DNA of 64,000 nucleotides from an uncultured Clostridia bacterium (GCA_944364615.1 CALVWF010000004.1:62001-126000); one strand, 5' to 3'. Shown: positions 6,915-15,508, numbered from the stretch's first letter. Notes: generated by a model from the sequence alone, not told the origin. Program-made: numbers and translations.

Positions 6915-9151
6915 TTTGCCACCTCGGCGTCCTTGGGATGAACGGCAACGGGAAGTACTTCGCTGCCTTCCACCACGTCCATATAAAACTGTTCAAGCGT
7001 CATGCCAGAATTTTCTATTTCCTGCACACTCCTGACGCATTGTATCTGTCCCTTACGGATGATGGCTATTCTGTCGCAGATGCGTTCTACCACATCGATT
7101 ATATGACTGCTGAAAAATACGATGTTGCCTTCCTGCGCATGCTGTTTCATACATTCCTTGACCTGATAAATACTGTTGGGATCAAGGCCTGTCAGCGGTT
7201 CGTCAAGAATCCACACTTTGGGATTGTGAATAAGCGCCGCCATTATTGTGACTTTTTGTTTCATTCCGTGGGAATAGGTCTTTATCTGATTGTCTATTGC
7301 CGAACGGAATTCGAAAAGTTCTATAAATCTGTTGAGCCGTTCGTCGCGAGTCTTTTTGTCCACGTCGTAAAGATCCGCGACGTAGTTGATATATTCGCGC
7401 GCCGTAAGTTTTTCGTACAAGGCGTAATGGTCGGGAACAAACCCTATCTGACGCTTTGCCTGAACAGGCTGACGTTTTACGTCATATCCGCACACCTCTA
7501 TCGTTCCGTCGGTGATTGTCTGTATTCCGACTATACTCTTTATTATAGTCGATTTACCTGCTCCGTTTGGTCCCAAAAAACCGAATATCTCACCGCCGTT
7601 GACCTCTAAATTGGCGTCTTTTACGGCATAAACGTCACTTCTTCCGTATCTTTTTGTGAGATTTTTCAGTATCAACTTGTCAGAATTGTTCATGTTAAGC
7701 GGCTCCTCTATATTTCTTCCGTTAAGTGCGCTTTGCAACGCTATACGATCGGCGCGGTAGATTTTGTTTCTGTTGCGTATGTCCGCCCAACTGACGACGA
7801 CATCGTAACCCAATTCGTAAACAAACCATACTCCCAAAGCCAGAAATACGTACACTATAAAAAACAGTAACTGATATACAGGGTAAAATGTGAGAGTAAG
7901 TTGCCGACCGTTGACGTTCCAGTCAAACGACCACACTACGTTGCGCAGATTTTCCGCCCATTCGCCCAGTTTGTCCGCGATATAATTGCTGTTCAGAAAG
8001 AAATAGTCCACACCGGGATCGAAGTTGGTAAACAAGGCGTTTATAAACAGTATAAACACGAAATACACCGCAAAACCGATCATCGAGTATTTGAACTCTT
8101 TCAGTCTCGGTCTGGGGAAAATGCCCAATCCGACTACCAGCAACGGCATGAAGAACGCCTGATAATGGTTCACCCAGAACAATACGACGCTTGCGCTTGT
8201 TACAACGGATTCGCCGTAGTTTGGTACGAGCAACGCTATAAATGCGCCCAGAACGTTTATAAAATAGGTGAAGTAAAACACCTTTCTGCCGTTGAACATC
8301 AGACACAGAGGAGTGATGTACATCGCCGTGTGGCACAGGTGCAAAGGAAGGTTGGACAACCGTTGCATATCCGCCAGACGAAAATCGTTGGAAAAGATTA
8401 TAAGACTTGCAAGCGCGTAATACAACAGCACAAGTCTGCGGTTTTCGATACTTGTTCTTTTTAGTACAAGGTAAAGCACAAGAGGAATTATAAATGCAAA
8501 GTACAGTGCGATACGATGTGCAAGAGAAAAGTCTTTAAGATACCATGTAATGTTTTCCGTTCCGATTACGGCGTTCATTGCGTAATTGGGAATGTTGACG
8601 AGAATCATTGCAACGACCGCAACCGCTATCCACCATGCGCCCACCGTCTTTTCCCAACGGCAATGCAACAGACGTGCCATACTGTATCCCAGACCGTAGC
8701 CTGTTCCGAGAGCGATCATCACCGCTCTGACGGACAAAGTTTCGGTTGCAGCAACACCTTCTATTGCCGTTATATATTGCGGAAGCGCAAAAAAAATCAG
8801 CGTGAACACCGCTGTGCCGAACACCGCAACGATCTTTTCCAGCGAACGAGATCTGAAATACGGATCAAGCACAATTGCAAGAAATCCCGCAAAATACAAT
8901 GTGACAAGCACCAATGCGAATATAATACTTGCTTTATCGGGGAAATCGGCGGAAACCTGCATCGAGACTACCGCCGAGATTTTGTCTTCGCCCAGCATAT
9001 GGCGGACAAACAATGCCACGCCTGCCACCGCGGCGAATATCTTAATCAACAGTCCGTTTCCCTTGTTTTTGCGCAATAAAGCGGAAGTAACAGCAAATAT
9101 GACAATCAGCGTGACCGCAGATATAATATAGTAGTATACCGTTGCTTTCAA
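6911..9151 (-). CDS. YwaF/TMEM164-like membrane domain fused to an ABC ATPase
   Basis: 746 residues in one uninterrupted frame. Residues about 1-460 carry some ten membrane helices and resemble the YwaF/TIGR02206 (TMEM164-related) family, with a LPLHLCHTAMY motif near residue 272 and a long WN...YPVYQLLFF region. From about residue 490 a complete ABC ATPase follows: Walker A GPNGAGKST, signature YSHGM, Walker B WILDEPLTGLD and the switch His in FFSSHI. The start is TTG at 9151, chosen for AAGGAG five bases upstream. ATPase and permease (5271-6914) overlap by four bases. Human TMEM164 is an acyltransferase, so the membrane part may act on lipids; whether the fused protein exports or remodels a lipid is open. 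Confidence 0.8.
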   Translation of the reverse strand: MKATVYYYIISAVTLIVIFAVTSALLRKNKGNGLLIKIFAAVAGVALFVRHMLGEDKISAVVSMQVSADFPDKASIIFALVLVTLYFAGFLAIVLDPYFRSRSLEKIVAVFGTAVFTLIFFALPQYITAIEGVAATETLSVRAVMIALGTGYGLGYSMARLLHCRWEKTVGAWWIAVAVVAMILVNIPNYAMNAVIGTENITWYLKDFSLAHRIALYFAFIIPLVLYLVLKRTSIENRRLVLLYYALASLIIFSNDFRLADMQRLSNLPLHLCHTAMYITPLCLMFNGRKVFYFTYFINVLGAFIALLVPNYGESVVTSASVVLFWVNHYQAFFMPLLVVGLGIFPRPRLKEFKYSMIGFAVYFVFILFINALFTNFDPGVDYFFLNSNYIADKLGEWAENLRNVVWSFDWNVNGRQLTLTFYPVYQLLFFIVYVFLALGVWFVYELGYDVVVSWADIRNRNKIYRADRIALQSALNGRNIEEPLNMNNSDKLILKNLTKRYGRSDVYAVKDANLEVNGGEIFGFLGPNGAGKSTIIKSIVGIQTITDGTIEVCGYDVKRQPVQAKRQIGFVPDHYALYEKLTAREYINYVADLYDVDKKTRDERLNRFIELFEFRSAIDNQIKTYSHGMKQKVTIMAALIHNPKVWILDEPLTGLDPNSIYQVKECMKQHAQEGNIVFFSSHIIDVVERICDRIAIIRKGQIQCVRSVQEIENSGMTLEQFYMDVVEGSEVLPVAVHPKDAEVAK

Positions 9152-9254
9152 TTTTTCTCCTTGTGTGTAGTGTGTGCAGTTGATGTATTCTTTATCTTAA
9201 TTCACTGAAAATGAATTTAAATCGTTTGACGTCATAACGTCCGATTAGTTATAT

Positions 9255-9283
9255 ATTATATCAATTACAGCGGATACCGTCAA
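9255..9283 (-). promoter_or_regulatory. Sigma-A promoter of the ABC exporter operon
   Basis: Reverse strand TTGACG (9283-9278), 17 bases, TATAAT (9260-9255), about 100 bases before the TTG start at 9151. Confidence 0.75.
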
Positions 9284-9580
9284 CACTTAACAAGCCTATA
9301 CGGCGTACAGCGCGCCTTTTAAAGCACAAAATTCCATTATATTTGACTATTTTAAACCTTAAAGATTGACTTTTTATTGAAAAATATGCCATAACTTTAT
9401 TGCAAATACAATCTTAACAAATATTTACAACGGTTAAAGTTTATTGCAAAAATAAAAACAATCAGGTATTCACCGCCTAAATACAGGCACGTTTGACGGT
9501 GAACCACTGTTTTCGTAACGACTTAAAACGTTTTACGCCTTGAACGCCCTGTCACTCTTTTGCGTTCTTTCGCTACTGCT
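9284..9580. other. AT-rich intergenic region
   Basis: The gap 9152-9619 contains the promoter at 9255-9283 and the rpiR terminator at 9581-9607. Between them the sequence is AT-rich, with no ORF, RNA motif or strong repeat that I can see. Confidence 0.5.
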
Positions 9581-9607
9581 AAAAAAACAGCAAACCGTAG
9601 TTTGCTG
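9581..9607 (-). terminator. Terminator of the RpiR-type gene
   Basis: Reverse strand stem CAGCAAAC / GTTTGCTG around a four-base loop, followed by seven Ts. It lies 13 bases after the RpiR stop codon. Confidence 0.9.
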
Positions 9608-9619
9608 CAAAATGACGGA

Positions 9620-10465
9620 TCAGTGTTTGTTGTCCACATATGTCTGATCGGCAAATTTTATGTAATTGTCGTAATCGCTGTTCATCAGAGCGGTAAAAAG
9701 TATATCTATCAAATTGAGTATCGCTATACGACTGCACATTCCGCCCAATCTGTTCCACGATTCGGTTGCGTCCACCACAAGCGAGTATCTGCACATTTTG
9801 GACAGCGCGTTTTCGTTGATGGAAGTAATTGCAACCGTCGGCACCTTCTTCATCACGAGTTGATGAGCGACTTCCAATATTTCCGTCGTTTCACCCGTGT
9901 AAGATACGAGAAAAGCCATTGTATCCTGACAACTGCATGCCTTTGCATTGACCATCATCTGCATACGGTTGTTGTAGGATGACGTTTCGATGCCCAATCG
10001 CATACACTTAATGGCGGCGTCAACGGCTACCACGTTGGAAGGACCTACACCGTACCAATCGATACGGCGACAACTTTTCATCAGCTTGACGATTGTTTCC
10101 ACCAGTTCAGAGTCGTTGATGTTGGTGGATTCCAATACGGATTTGGCATTCTGATTGGACACTTTTTTAATAATGTCAGCCACCGAATCGTATCGCCTGA
10201 CAGGTTCCTTGGCGCCCTTTATGATGGAATTTTTGATATAATTGGACAATTCCATCGACAGTTCGAGACGAAAATCGATGTAACTGTTTATGCCCAGTTT
10301 CTGGCACAGACGCTTGACCGTTGTAGTGGAAGTATTGGTCTTTTTAGACAAATCCACAATGCCGATGTTGATTACCTCTGGCAGATTGTCAAAAATATAA
10401 TCCACTATGTGCCTTTCAGAGGGAGATAAATCTTTTATCTGTCTCATCTTGATTAAAAGACTCAT
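9620..10465 (-). CDS. RpiR/MurR-family sugar-phosphate-responsive regulator
   Basis: 281 residues. The N-terminal 75 or so form the HTH_6 domain (LSPSERHIVDYIF, then a recognition region around TSTTTVKRLCQKLG). A SIS domain follows (about residues 105-250) with the VGPSNVVAVDA and SYTGETTEI loops that bind phosphosugars in this family. Such proteins repress or activate sugar catabolic genes according to a sugar phosphate. It has its own promoter and terminator and lies next to the PTS operon, its most likely target; the paired TTTGAC repeats at 15436-15522 are candidate sites. Confidence 0.9.
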   Translation of the reverse strand: MSLLIKMRQIKDLSPSERHIVDYIFDNLPEVINIGIVDLSKKTNTSTTTVKRLCQKLGINSYIDFRLELSMELSNYIKNSIIKGAKEPVRRYDSVADIIKKVSNQNAKSVLESTNINDSELVETIVKLMKSCRRIDWYGVGPSNVVAVDAAIKCMRLGIETSSYNNRMQMMVNAKACSCQDTMAFLVSYTGETTEILEVAHQLVMKKVPTVAITSINENALSKMCRYSLVVDATESWNRLGGMCSRIAILNLIDILFTALMNSDYDNYIKFADQTYVDNKH

Positions 10466-10500
10466 GATTACACCTCTTTTTATTGATCTGATTTAAACTA

Positions 10501-10529
10501 ATTTTACTATTCTTGCTGTACGCTGTCAA
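10501..10529 (-). promoter_or_regulatory. Promoter of the RpiR-type regulator
   Basis: Reverse strand TTGACA (10529-10524), 17 bases, TAAAAT (10506-10501). AGAGGTG lies before the ATG at 10465. Confidence 0.8.
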
Positions 10530-10841
10530 TACCGCAATTTAACGAAAATGCCCGATTTATCGGCAATTCGGGTGTTTTTGCGTGGTAAATGCGTTGCAAA
10601 TATCAGTTGTCGGAACAACGTCTTGCAACGGTATTAAATTACTTTTTGCGCCGTGCGTTTCACAATCAGTCTTTTTACGTAACGGCTAAATCCCGCCCGC
10701 CACTCTTAAATACCGTCCATGCGTCGGGCACGTCGGAATGCGGGCAACAGTTAATACGCAAGCGCGATATTGCCGCACGCGTCACTGTCTGAGTTTTCTA
10801 TATTTTGCAAAGGTATAGGATAATACAAAAATTTACCTGTG
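10530..10841. other. Intergenic region downstream of the HPr gene
   Basis: The gap 10466-10841 holds the RpiR promoter and otherwise only weak dyads, such as CCCGA...TCGGG followed by a T-run on the forward strand near 10553-10577. There is no convincing terminator for the PTS operon and no gene. Confidence 0.4.
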
Positions 10842-11105
10842 TTACAGATGTTCCGAAACGAATATGTTTTTAATAGTGTCGGCAATTTCCTGTTCCTGTC
10901 CGCCCTCTACCGCAACGGTAATTGTTTCTCCCTGCTTTACCTGCAAAGCCATCACGGCAAACATTCGTTTGGCGTCAGCCTGCTTGTCCTTGTAAAAAAC
11001 GGTTATTTTGCTGTCTTTATAGGGAGCAACCGCTTTTACCACAAGTCCGACAGGTCTTGCGTGCAACCCCATCGAGTCATTTATAAGGTAATCGAATTTT
11101 ACCAT
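10842..11105 (-). CDS. HPr-like PTS phosphocarrier lacking the regulatory serine
   Basis: 87 residues with the HPr fold and the phosphorylated His15 in GLHARP, so it can carry phosphate from Enzyme I to the IIA protein. In Bacillus HPr the sequence NLKSIMGVM carries Ser46, the target of HPr kinase. Here the aligned segment is DAKRMFAVM, with Arg in place of that serine. The protein therefore should transfer phosphate but not act as the P-Ser-HPr catabolite corepressor. It is the last gene of the PTS operon, 25 bases after the helical-repeat protein. GGAGG precedes the ATG. Confidence 0.9.
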   Translation of the reverse strand: MVKFDYLINDSMGLHARPVGLVVKAVAPYKDSKITVFYKDKQADAKRMFAVMALQVKQGETITVAVEGGQEQEIADTIKNIFVSEHL

Positions 11106-11130
11106 TGTACATCCTCCGATATTTTAGTCT

Positions 11131-11862
11131 TTATTGCTCTGCCAACACGCTGCTGTCCTTTAACGCGCTTTCCACAATCTGCTGATACGAAGTACCCTTC
11201 AGATTTTTAGCGGCGCGTTGGAGATAGCGCGTCACCAGTTGTTCGTCCTGTTTGAAATAGGCAAGTTTGGCAATACGGTACTGTGTTATGCCACGCACTA
11301 CGGGGTGTGCGGTTTTTGCTGCTTTTGCGATAAGCGACGGAATAAAATTGACGTCTTTTTCCACGTACACCTTTATTATCACATCCGCCTCTTCCAAAAT
11401 TTCCCTGTACTTGTCCGTTTTGTCAGCCTTGACTTTTTTTAAAAAATTTACCAGACTATCCCTGCCGGCTAACGCTTCCTCGCGGTTGTTTCGTGTAGCG
11501 AAAAAACTGATACGTGTCTGTAAAAACTCCACCTTTTCCTGCGGTTCAAGTCGCATTGAATCCAACGCACGAATGCATTGCAACGCCTTGTCGTCATCGC
11601 CCTTGACGATATAACCTTTGAGCAGCATAAACTGAATTATGCTTTTTCTGAACACCCACTTCAAACGCTTGTTGGAAGTAAGCCTTTCGAGATACACGTC
11701 GACATTTGTGACGAGCAATCTGTCAAGCGTCTGCGCCGCGTCAGTTCGAGCCTTTGACAGCATGCCGAGAGTAACGCCCGACAACACCGCCACCACGACA
11801 AACACCGCTATAAACGGCCAGTAAACTGCGAGTATATCCGTAAATGTCGCAAACAACGTCAT
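11131..11862 (-). CDS. Membrane-anchored helical-repeat protein in the PTS operon
   Basis: 243 residues. One N-terminal membrane helix (about 12-35) is followed by a soluble, almost entirely alpha-helical part with TPR-like pairs (for example GDDDKALQCIRALDSM and FKQDEQLVTRYLQRAAKNL). I do not recognise a named family. It lies between the IIA and HPr genes, six bases from the IIA stop codon, so it is co-expressed with the PTS. A membrane-bound scaffold for PTS components or an assembly factor would fit, but nothing in the sequence proves it. Confidence 0.7.
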   Translation of the reverse strand: MTLFATFTDILAVYWPFIAVFVVVAVLSGVTLGMLSKARTDAAQTLDRLLVTNVDVYLERLTSNKRLKWVFRKSIIQFMLLKGYIVKGDDDKALQCIRALDSMRLEPQEKVEFLQTRISFFATRNNREEALAGRDSLVNFLKKVKADKTDKYREILEEADVIIKVYVEKDVNFIPSLIAKAAKTAHPVVRGITQYRIAKLAYFKQDEQLVTRYLQRAAKNLKGTSYQQIVESALKDSSVLAEQ

Positions 11863-11867
11863 TGTAA

Positions 11868-12260
11868 TTACTCCTCGGGCGGATAAATAAGCACCGACTG
11901 CGTAGCAACGTCAAAGGCAAGTTTCGCCAGTTCCTTTGCCGACAGTTCGGTATTGAATGTCATCTCGGTATAGGCGGACGTATTTATACCCGCCACCACT
12001 GCAAACCGAGGATTTTCCGCACACAGCATTGCCGTTTCACGGAAGGGCGAACCGCCCGCAAGATCGCAGGCAAACAGTATCTGTTCATTGCGTCCTATTT
12101 CGTCCACAACGTCCTTCAACTTGGTTTTGAGCGTTTCGAGATCGTCTGTTTCGTTGAAATCCACAAAATAAAATTCTTCGGGAACGCCCACAAGCATTGC
12201 CATGTTTCTTTTCACGGCGGATCCGTAGCCGCCGTGTCCTACAACTACTACCTTAGTCAT
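11868..12260 (-). CDS. PTS mannose-class EIIA component
   Basis: 130 residues of the EIIA-Man fold. The N-terminal strand and loop VVVVGHGGYGSA contain the phosphorylated His (about residue 9). LFACDLAGGSPFRETAM is the conserved middle motif. The start is taken at ATG 12260, with AGAGGTG five bases upstream, rather than at GTG 12266, which overlaps that ribosome site. It receives phosphate from HPr and passes it to IIB. A strong terminator-like hairpin separates it from the upstream SIS gene. Confidence 0.93.
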   Translation of the reverse strand: MTKVVVVGHGGYGSAVKRNMAMLVGVPEEFYFVDFNETDDLETLKTKLKDVVDEIGRNEQILFACDLAGGSPFRETAMLCAENPRFAVVAGINTSAYTEMTFNTELSAKELAKLAFDVATQSVLIYPPEE

Positions 12261-12275
12261 AAACACCTCTGGCTG

Positions 12276-12310
12276 AAAAACAGGGTCGGGGAAGTATTTG
12301 CCCGACCCTG
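12276..12310 (-). terminator. Strong intrinsic terminator inside the PTS operon
   Basis: Reverse strand stem CAGGGTCGGG / CCCGACCCTG (10 bp, perfect) with a ten-base loop and five Ts. It lies between the SIS gene and the IIA gene, with no visible promoter after it. It probably lowers expression of IIA, the helical-repeat gene and HPr relative to IIB-IIC-IID-SIS. Confidence 0.85.
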
Positions 12311-12321
12311 CAAATCAAAAC

Positions 12322-13083
12322 TTACATATTTTTGTTGCCTTTCACAAGTTGTGTGTAATCGGCGTAAACCTCGTTCATGTACTCTTTGGGTACTTCGGTA
12401 ACGTTGGGAGATACAAAAATGTACATTTTGTGTCCCATCTTCTGCAACAGCAAAGCCGTCTCGGAAGCGAGAGCCTGCGAAATGGTGATTACGGCAACCG
12501 TAGAACTTGCGCCCACTTTCTGATAGTAACCGGGAATGGGGACAAGAGAATCTTCCAAAGGACAGCAGTTGTCAATCACGATGTCGGCTATATCGCCCAG
12601 TTTTTTGCCGGAGGAGTGAGTAGCCTTGGCTTTTTTGTAATTTTCGCCACTTGTCACGGCAATAACTTTAAGACCTCTTGCCTTAGCATACATTGCGGCT
12701 TCGATAGGAGCAGCATTAAGTCCGCCGTGCGAATAAACTATCATTACTTCGCCTTCCTGGAAATTGTAACTTTGAAGGAAGTTTGCGATGTATCCTTCCT
12801 GTCTTTCAATCCACAGCAACTCTCTTGCTCCGCCCGGACCGATGACATTGTTCCACATAAGTCTCGGATCCATGCACGGATGCCAGCCCACGACGCCGCC
12901 GTAACGGGGAAACACATCCTGAACGGGAAGCACGCTGTGTCCGCTGCCGAACAGGTGAACCAGTTTGCCGGAGTTGATTGTTTCGGCGCACATCTGTGCC
13001 GCCTTTTTGATGTTGTCAGATTGTTCTTTGTCGATTTTTTCCAGAACCTTACCGATTCTTTCAATGTACTCTAAGTGTGCCAT
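12322..13083 (-). CDS. SIS-domain sugar-phosphate-binding protein (UPF0309/COG4821-like)
   Basis: 253 residues when started at the second ATG (13083), which has better spacing to AGAGAGG than the ATG at 13089. It has a single SIS domain: LVHLFGSGHSVLPVQDVFPR near the N-terminus, VMIVYSHGGLNAAPIEAA in the middle and a late VGASSTVAVITIS helix. These resemble UPF0309 proteins, which accompany amino-sugar PTS operons. It would isomerise or deaminate the sugar phosphate delivered by the PTS, but the family's reaction is not something I can state. It sits between IID and IIA. Confidence 0.8.
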   Translation of the reverse strand: MAHLEYIERIGKVLEKIDKEQSDNIKKAAQMCAETINSGKLVHLFGSGHSVLPVQDVFPRYGGVVGWHPCMDPRLMWNNVIGPGGARELLWIERQEGYIANFLQSYNFQEGEVMIVYSHGGLNAAPIEAAMYAKARGLKVIAVTSGENYKKAKATHSSGKKLGDIADIVIDNCCPLEDSLVPIPGYYQKVGASSTVAVITISQALASETALLLQKMGHKMYIFVSPNVTEVPKEYMNEVYADYTQLVKGNKNM

Positions 13084-13111
13084 TTGCATATGCCTCTCTT
13101 AAAAAATTATT

Positions 13112-13996
13112 TTACGCAAAAGCCCCTACGTTGGGGATATATCCGATAGCCGTCAGCGCTGCCGCAAGTACCAGAATCAATCCCATTATAGCAATAGGTG
13201 ACCAATGCTTTTTAGCGTACAGTCTGTAAACCACAAGCGTAAGTCCCAGCGGAACTATCTTGGGGAATACCGAATTGAGCAGGTTGTCAAGGTTGAAGAC
13301 GGATACCAGTTGTTGAACATATTCGCCCGTTTCGGAGTTGAATACCTGTTGCATTGCCTTTATGTCGATGTTGAGCGTACATGTAACGAAACTTGCCGTA
13401 AGACCGCCCACTACAATAAGACCGAGTATTGTTGCGGTGTTCATCAGTTTGTCCAGTTTGCCCGACGCCATAAATCTGCTTATACCTTCAAGACCTGCCT
13501 TATAGCCCAGTTTGAACAGGTACCATGACAGGAAGTACGTTCCGATGGGATAAACCAGCATGTACACGACTGCGCCCACCCACGGAGCGGATGTGAGACT
13601 GGATGCTATTGCGATACATACCGTCAGCAACAGCGGAATTATCGTGGCAACCCACAGCGAATCGCCTATTGCCGACGTAGGTCCGATAAGTGCGACCTTC
13701 GTTTCGGAGATCATTTCCGCACTGCCCGTACCGTTGGCAAGTTGTTCTTCCATACCGATACATATACCGTTGACGATAGAACCGACCTGAGATTCGGTAT
13801 TGAACAGAGTAATGTGGCGTTGCAAAGCCGCAGCCCTGTCCTCCTTTGTTTCGTACAATTCTTCGATAACGGGAGCCATTGCCTGACCGAACGCCATACC
13901 AAGCATCGATTCGGCCTGTTGGGAACATCCGTTCCAGAAGAACCAGTTATTAAACGATTTTCTTAACGTTTTTTTGCTAACTTGTTTTTCTGCCAT
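13112..13996 (-). CDS. PTS mannose-class EIID component
   Basis: 294 residues. Typical of EIID: a soluble N-terminal part (FFWNGCSQQAESMLGMAF, EELYETKEDRAAALQRHI, FNTESQVGSIVNGICIGMEEQ) followed by membrane segments toward the C-terminus. With IIC it forms the sugar-translocating core. It starts one base after the IIC stop codon, with GGGGAGG overlapping the end of IIC. Class II mannose-type permeases of this kind take up mannose, sorbose, fructose, N-acetylgalactosamine or related sugars. Confidence 0.95.
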   Translation of the reverse strand: MAEKQVSKKTLRKSFNNWFFWNGCSQQAESMLGMAFGQAMAPVIEELYETKEDRAAALQRHITLFNTESQVGSIVNGICIGMEEQLANGTGSAEMISETKVALIGPTSAIGDSLWVATIIPLLLTVCIAIASSLTSAPWVGAVVYMLVYPIGTYFLSWYLFKLGYKAGLEGISRFMASGKLDKLMNTATILGLIVVGGLTASFVTCTLNIDIKAMQQVFNSETGEYVQQLVSVFNLDNLLNSVFPKIVPLGLTLVVYRLYAKKHWSPIAIMGLILVLAAALTAIGYIPNVGAFA

Positions 13997-13997
13997 G

Positions 13998-14789
13998 TTA
14001 TGCTACCTCCCCGTCGGATTCCTTCTTAGTCATTACGGTGTAGACGATTGCCGCAACAATGATTGCGACAACGGCAATTGCCATTGCTGACAGTCCGAAA
14101 TACGTAGCCAGCACGAAACCGCCCATGAATATCGCCCAGTGAACCTTCTTCTTCACAAGGAAGGACAGTATTATACCCATACCAAGTGCTGCCATCATGC
14201 TTCCGAATGCGGTAAGTCCTGTCGTCAGCCATGCGGGTATGGAAATTCCTCCCGTTGCCGAACCTGCGGCATTGATTCCCAACAAAACTATAAGTGCGGG
14301 AACGAAACGGCACAGAAATCCTATTGCCTGACCTCCCAGTACGTTGGGCATCCACATTTTCTTGGTGTCACCTTCCTGCGCTATCTTGCCTGCCCAACGG
14401 TTGAGCACGACGTCAAGCGCATAGTGAACGTTCCACATTGTTCCGCCGATAACGCCACCGATACCTGCACCTGCAAAGGCAAGTCCTATAAGAGCCTCCG
14501 TAGATGTGACCGTACCCTTTAACGCAATAGCCGTAAATGTTCCTACATATGTAGCGTAAGACAGATCCCATGCAACGGCGCCGCCCGGCGTTACGTTTGC
14601 AAGGTACGCTATTTGCAGAGGAACGCCTACCGCCATTGCCGTTGTTACGTCGCCCATTATGAGACCGGTAACAAATGATGCGATCAACGGTCTGCCCAGA
14701 CAGTACCAACCGATTGTATTACCTACAATTGAACCGATTGCGCCCAGGTAAATAAACAGCGATACCAATACTGCTTGAAGTACCATCAT
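13998..14789 (-). CDS. PTS mannose-class EIIC component
   Basis: 263 residues, highly hydrophobic with about eight helices. Signature regions include GNTIGWYCLGRPLIASFVTG near residue 23, GDVTTAMAVGVPLQIAYLAN and GGAVAWDLSYATYVGTF. It is the membrane sugar channel partner of IID. GGAGGG precedes the ATG. The gene lies 69 bases after IIB; that gap holds a weak ACGGAA/TTCCGT stem. Confidence 0.95.
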   Translation of the reverse strand: MMVLQAVLVSLFIYLGAIGSIVGNTIGWYCLGRPLIASFVTGLIMGDVTTAMAVGVPLQIAYLANVTPGGAVAWDLSYATYVGTFTAIALKGTVTSTEALIGLAFAGAGIGGVIGGTMWNVHYALDVVLNRWAGKIAQEGDTKKMWMPNVLGGQAIGFLCRFVPALIVLLGINAAGSATGGISIPAWLTTGLTAFGSMMAALGMGIILSFLVKKKVHWAIFMGGFVLATYFGLSAMAIAVVAIIVAAIVYTVMTKKESDGEVA

Positions 14790-14858
14790 AAAAATTTACC
14801 CTCCAATTTTATTGAGTTTTATTTGTACGGAATCAGCCTTCTTCCGTAAAAATCACAG

Positions 14859-15353
14859 TTAACTGATGCTTTCACGCATTTCCGACCACGTCTTCTTTGG
14901 CGAAGTAGGAACGGTCTGGTAAATCAAATTTACTCCGTCCCTTTCCACCTCATCCAACAATTCTACGTCCTCTCGGCTGGCAAAAAATACCGAGCCTCCT
15001 CCCTTTGTCAGATTGTAGTCGTCGGCATTCTTCTTGCTTGCATTGCCTATTATACAGATTTCACACTTTTTCAACTGCTCGCGGTAATTTGCCAGATCCT
15101 GAGTAAATCTCGTTACAAACAGTCTGTTTCCGTCCGACGGCGTGTCAAGAAGTTTTTTCGCCTGTTCGCTCGTAACCACATGCGCCTTGTAATTTTTGGG
15201 GATACCCATAAGCATTATTGTCTGCAACATAGGATTAGACGCCAGTTTGTCGTCAATAGCGACAATCTCGTTTATTTTCAAAAAACTGCACCAGGCAGTC
15301 ACTATCTGACCGTGAATAAGTCGGTCGTCAATCCTGAAATAATCTTTGCCCAT
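14859..15353 (-). CDS. PTS mannose-class EIIB component
   Basis: 164 residues from the ATG at 15353, where GGAGGA gives the ribosome site; a longer frame to 15419 would overlap the promoter. The N-terminus FRIDDRLIHGQIVTAW contains the phosphorylated His (about residue 14) of the sorbose/mannose-class IIB. It takes phosphate from IIA and gives it to the incoming sugar. It is the first gene of the operon IIB-IIC-IID-SIS-IIA-helical repeat-HPr. Confidence 0.94.
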   Translation of the reverse strand: MGKDYFRIDDRLIHGQIVTAWCSFLKINEIVAIDDKLASNPMLQTIMLMGIPKNYKAHVVTSEQAKKLLDTPSDGNRLFVTRFTQDLANYREQLKKCEICIIGNASKKNADDYNLTKGGGSVFFASREDVELLDEVERDGVNLIYQTVPTSPKKTWSEMRESIS

Positions 15354-15389
15354 CGAAATATCCTCCTTTACGAAGTTATCTTCACCCCA

Positions 15390-15419
15390 ATTGTAACAAT
15401 CGGTTGTAATAAAAATCAA
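15390..15419 (-). promoter_or_regulatory. Probable promoter of the PTS operon
   Basis: Reverse strand TTGATT (15419-15414), 18 bases, TACAAT (15395-15390), 37 bases before the IIB start. A TTGAC-type inverted repeat lies upstream at 15436-15448. Confidence 0.6.
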
Positions 15420-15435
15420 GTTTTTGCCCTTTTAC

Positions 15436-15448
15436 GTCAATTTTTGAC
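15436..15448. promoter_or_regulatory. Inverted repeat GTCAATTTTTGAC
   Basis: A 13-base dyad (GTCAA-TTT-TTGAC), extended to CGTCAA/TTGACG, between the divergent PTS and 15538 promoters. It resembles the repeat at 15509-15522, which suggests one regulator, perhaps the RpiR protein encoded at 9620. Confidence 0.5.
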
Positions 15449-15469
15449 GGGAAAAATTGAAGTTTCCCG

Positions 15470-15498
15470 TTGTAATGCGCCGATTTTTGTGATATAGT
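15470..15498 (+). promoter_or_regulatory. Promoter of the gene at 15538
   Basis: TTGTAA (15470-15475), 17 bases, TATAGT (15493-15498). The expected start near 15505 is followed at once by the dyad at 15509-15522. Confidence 0.65.
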
Positions 15499-15508
15499 TC
15501 TTAAAAAA

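Noticed and set aside
10530..10841. Possible terminator or gene after the HPr gene
   Set aside because: The dyads are weak on the relevant strand, and forward-strand ORFs have no ribosome site or family resemblance.
13500..13928. Long overlapping reverse frames inside the PTS and maltodextrin genes
   Set aside because: They are shadows of the real genes, with basic, low-complexity translations and no ribosome sites.
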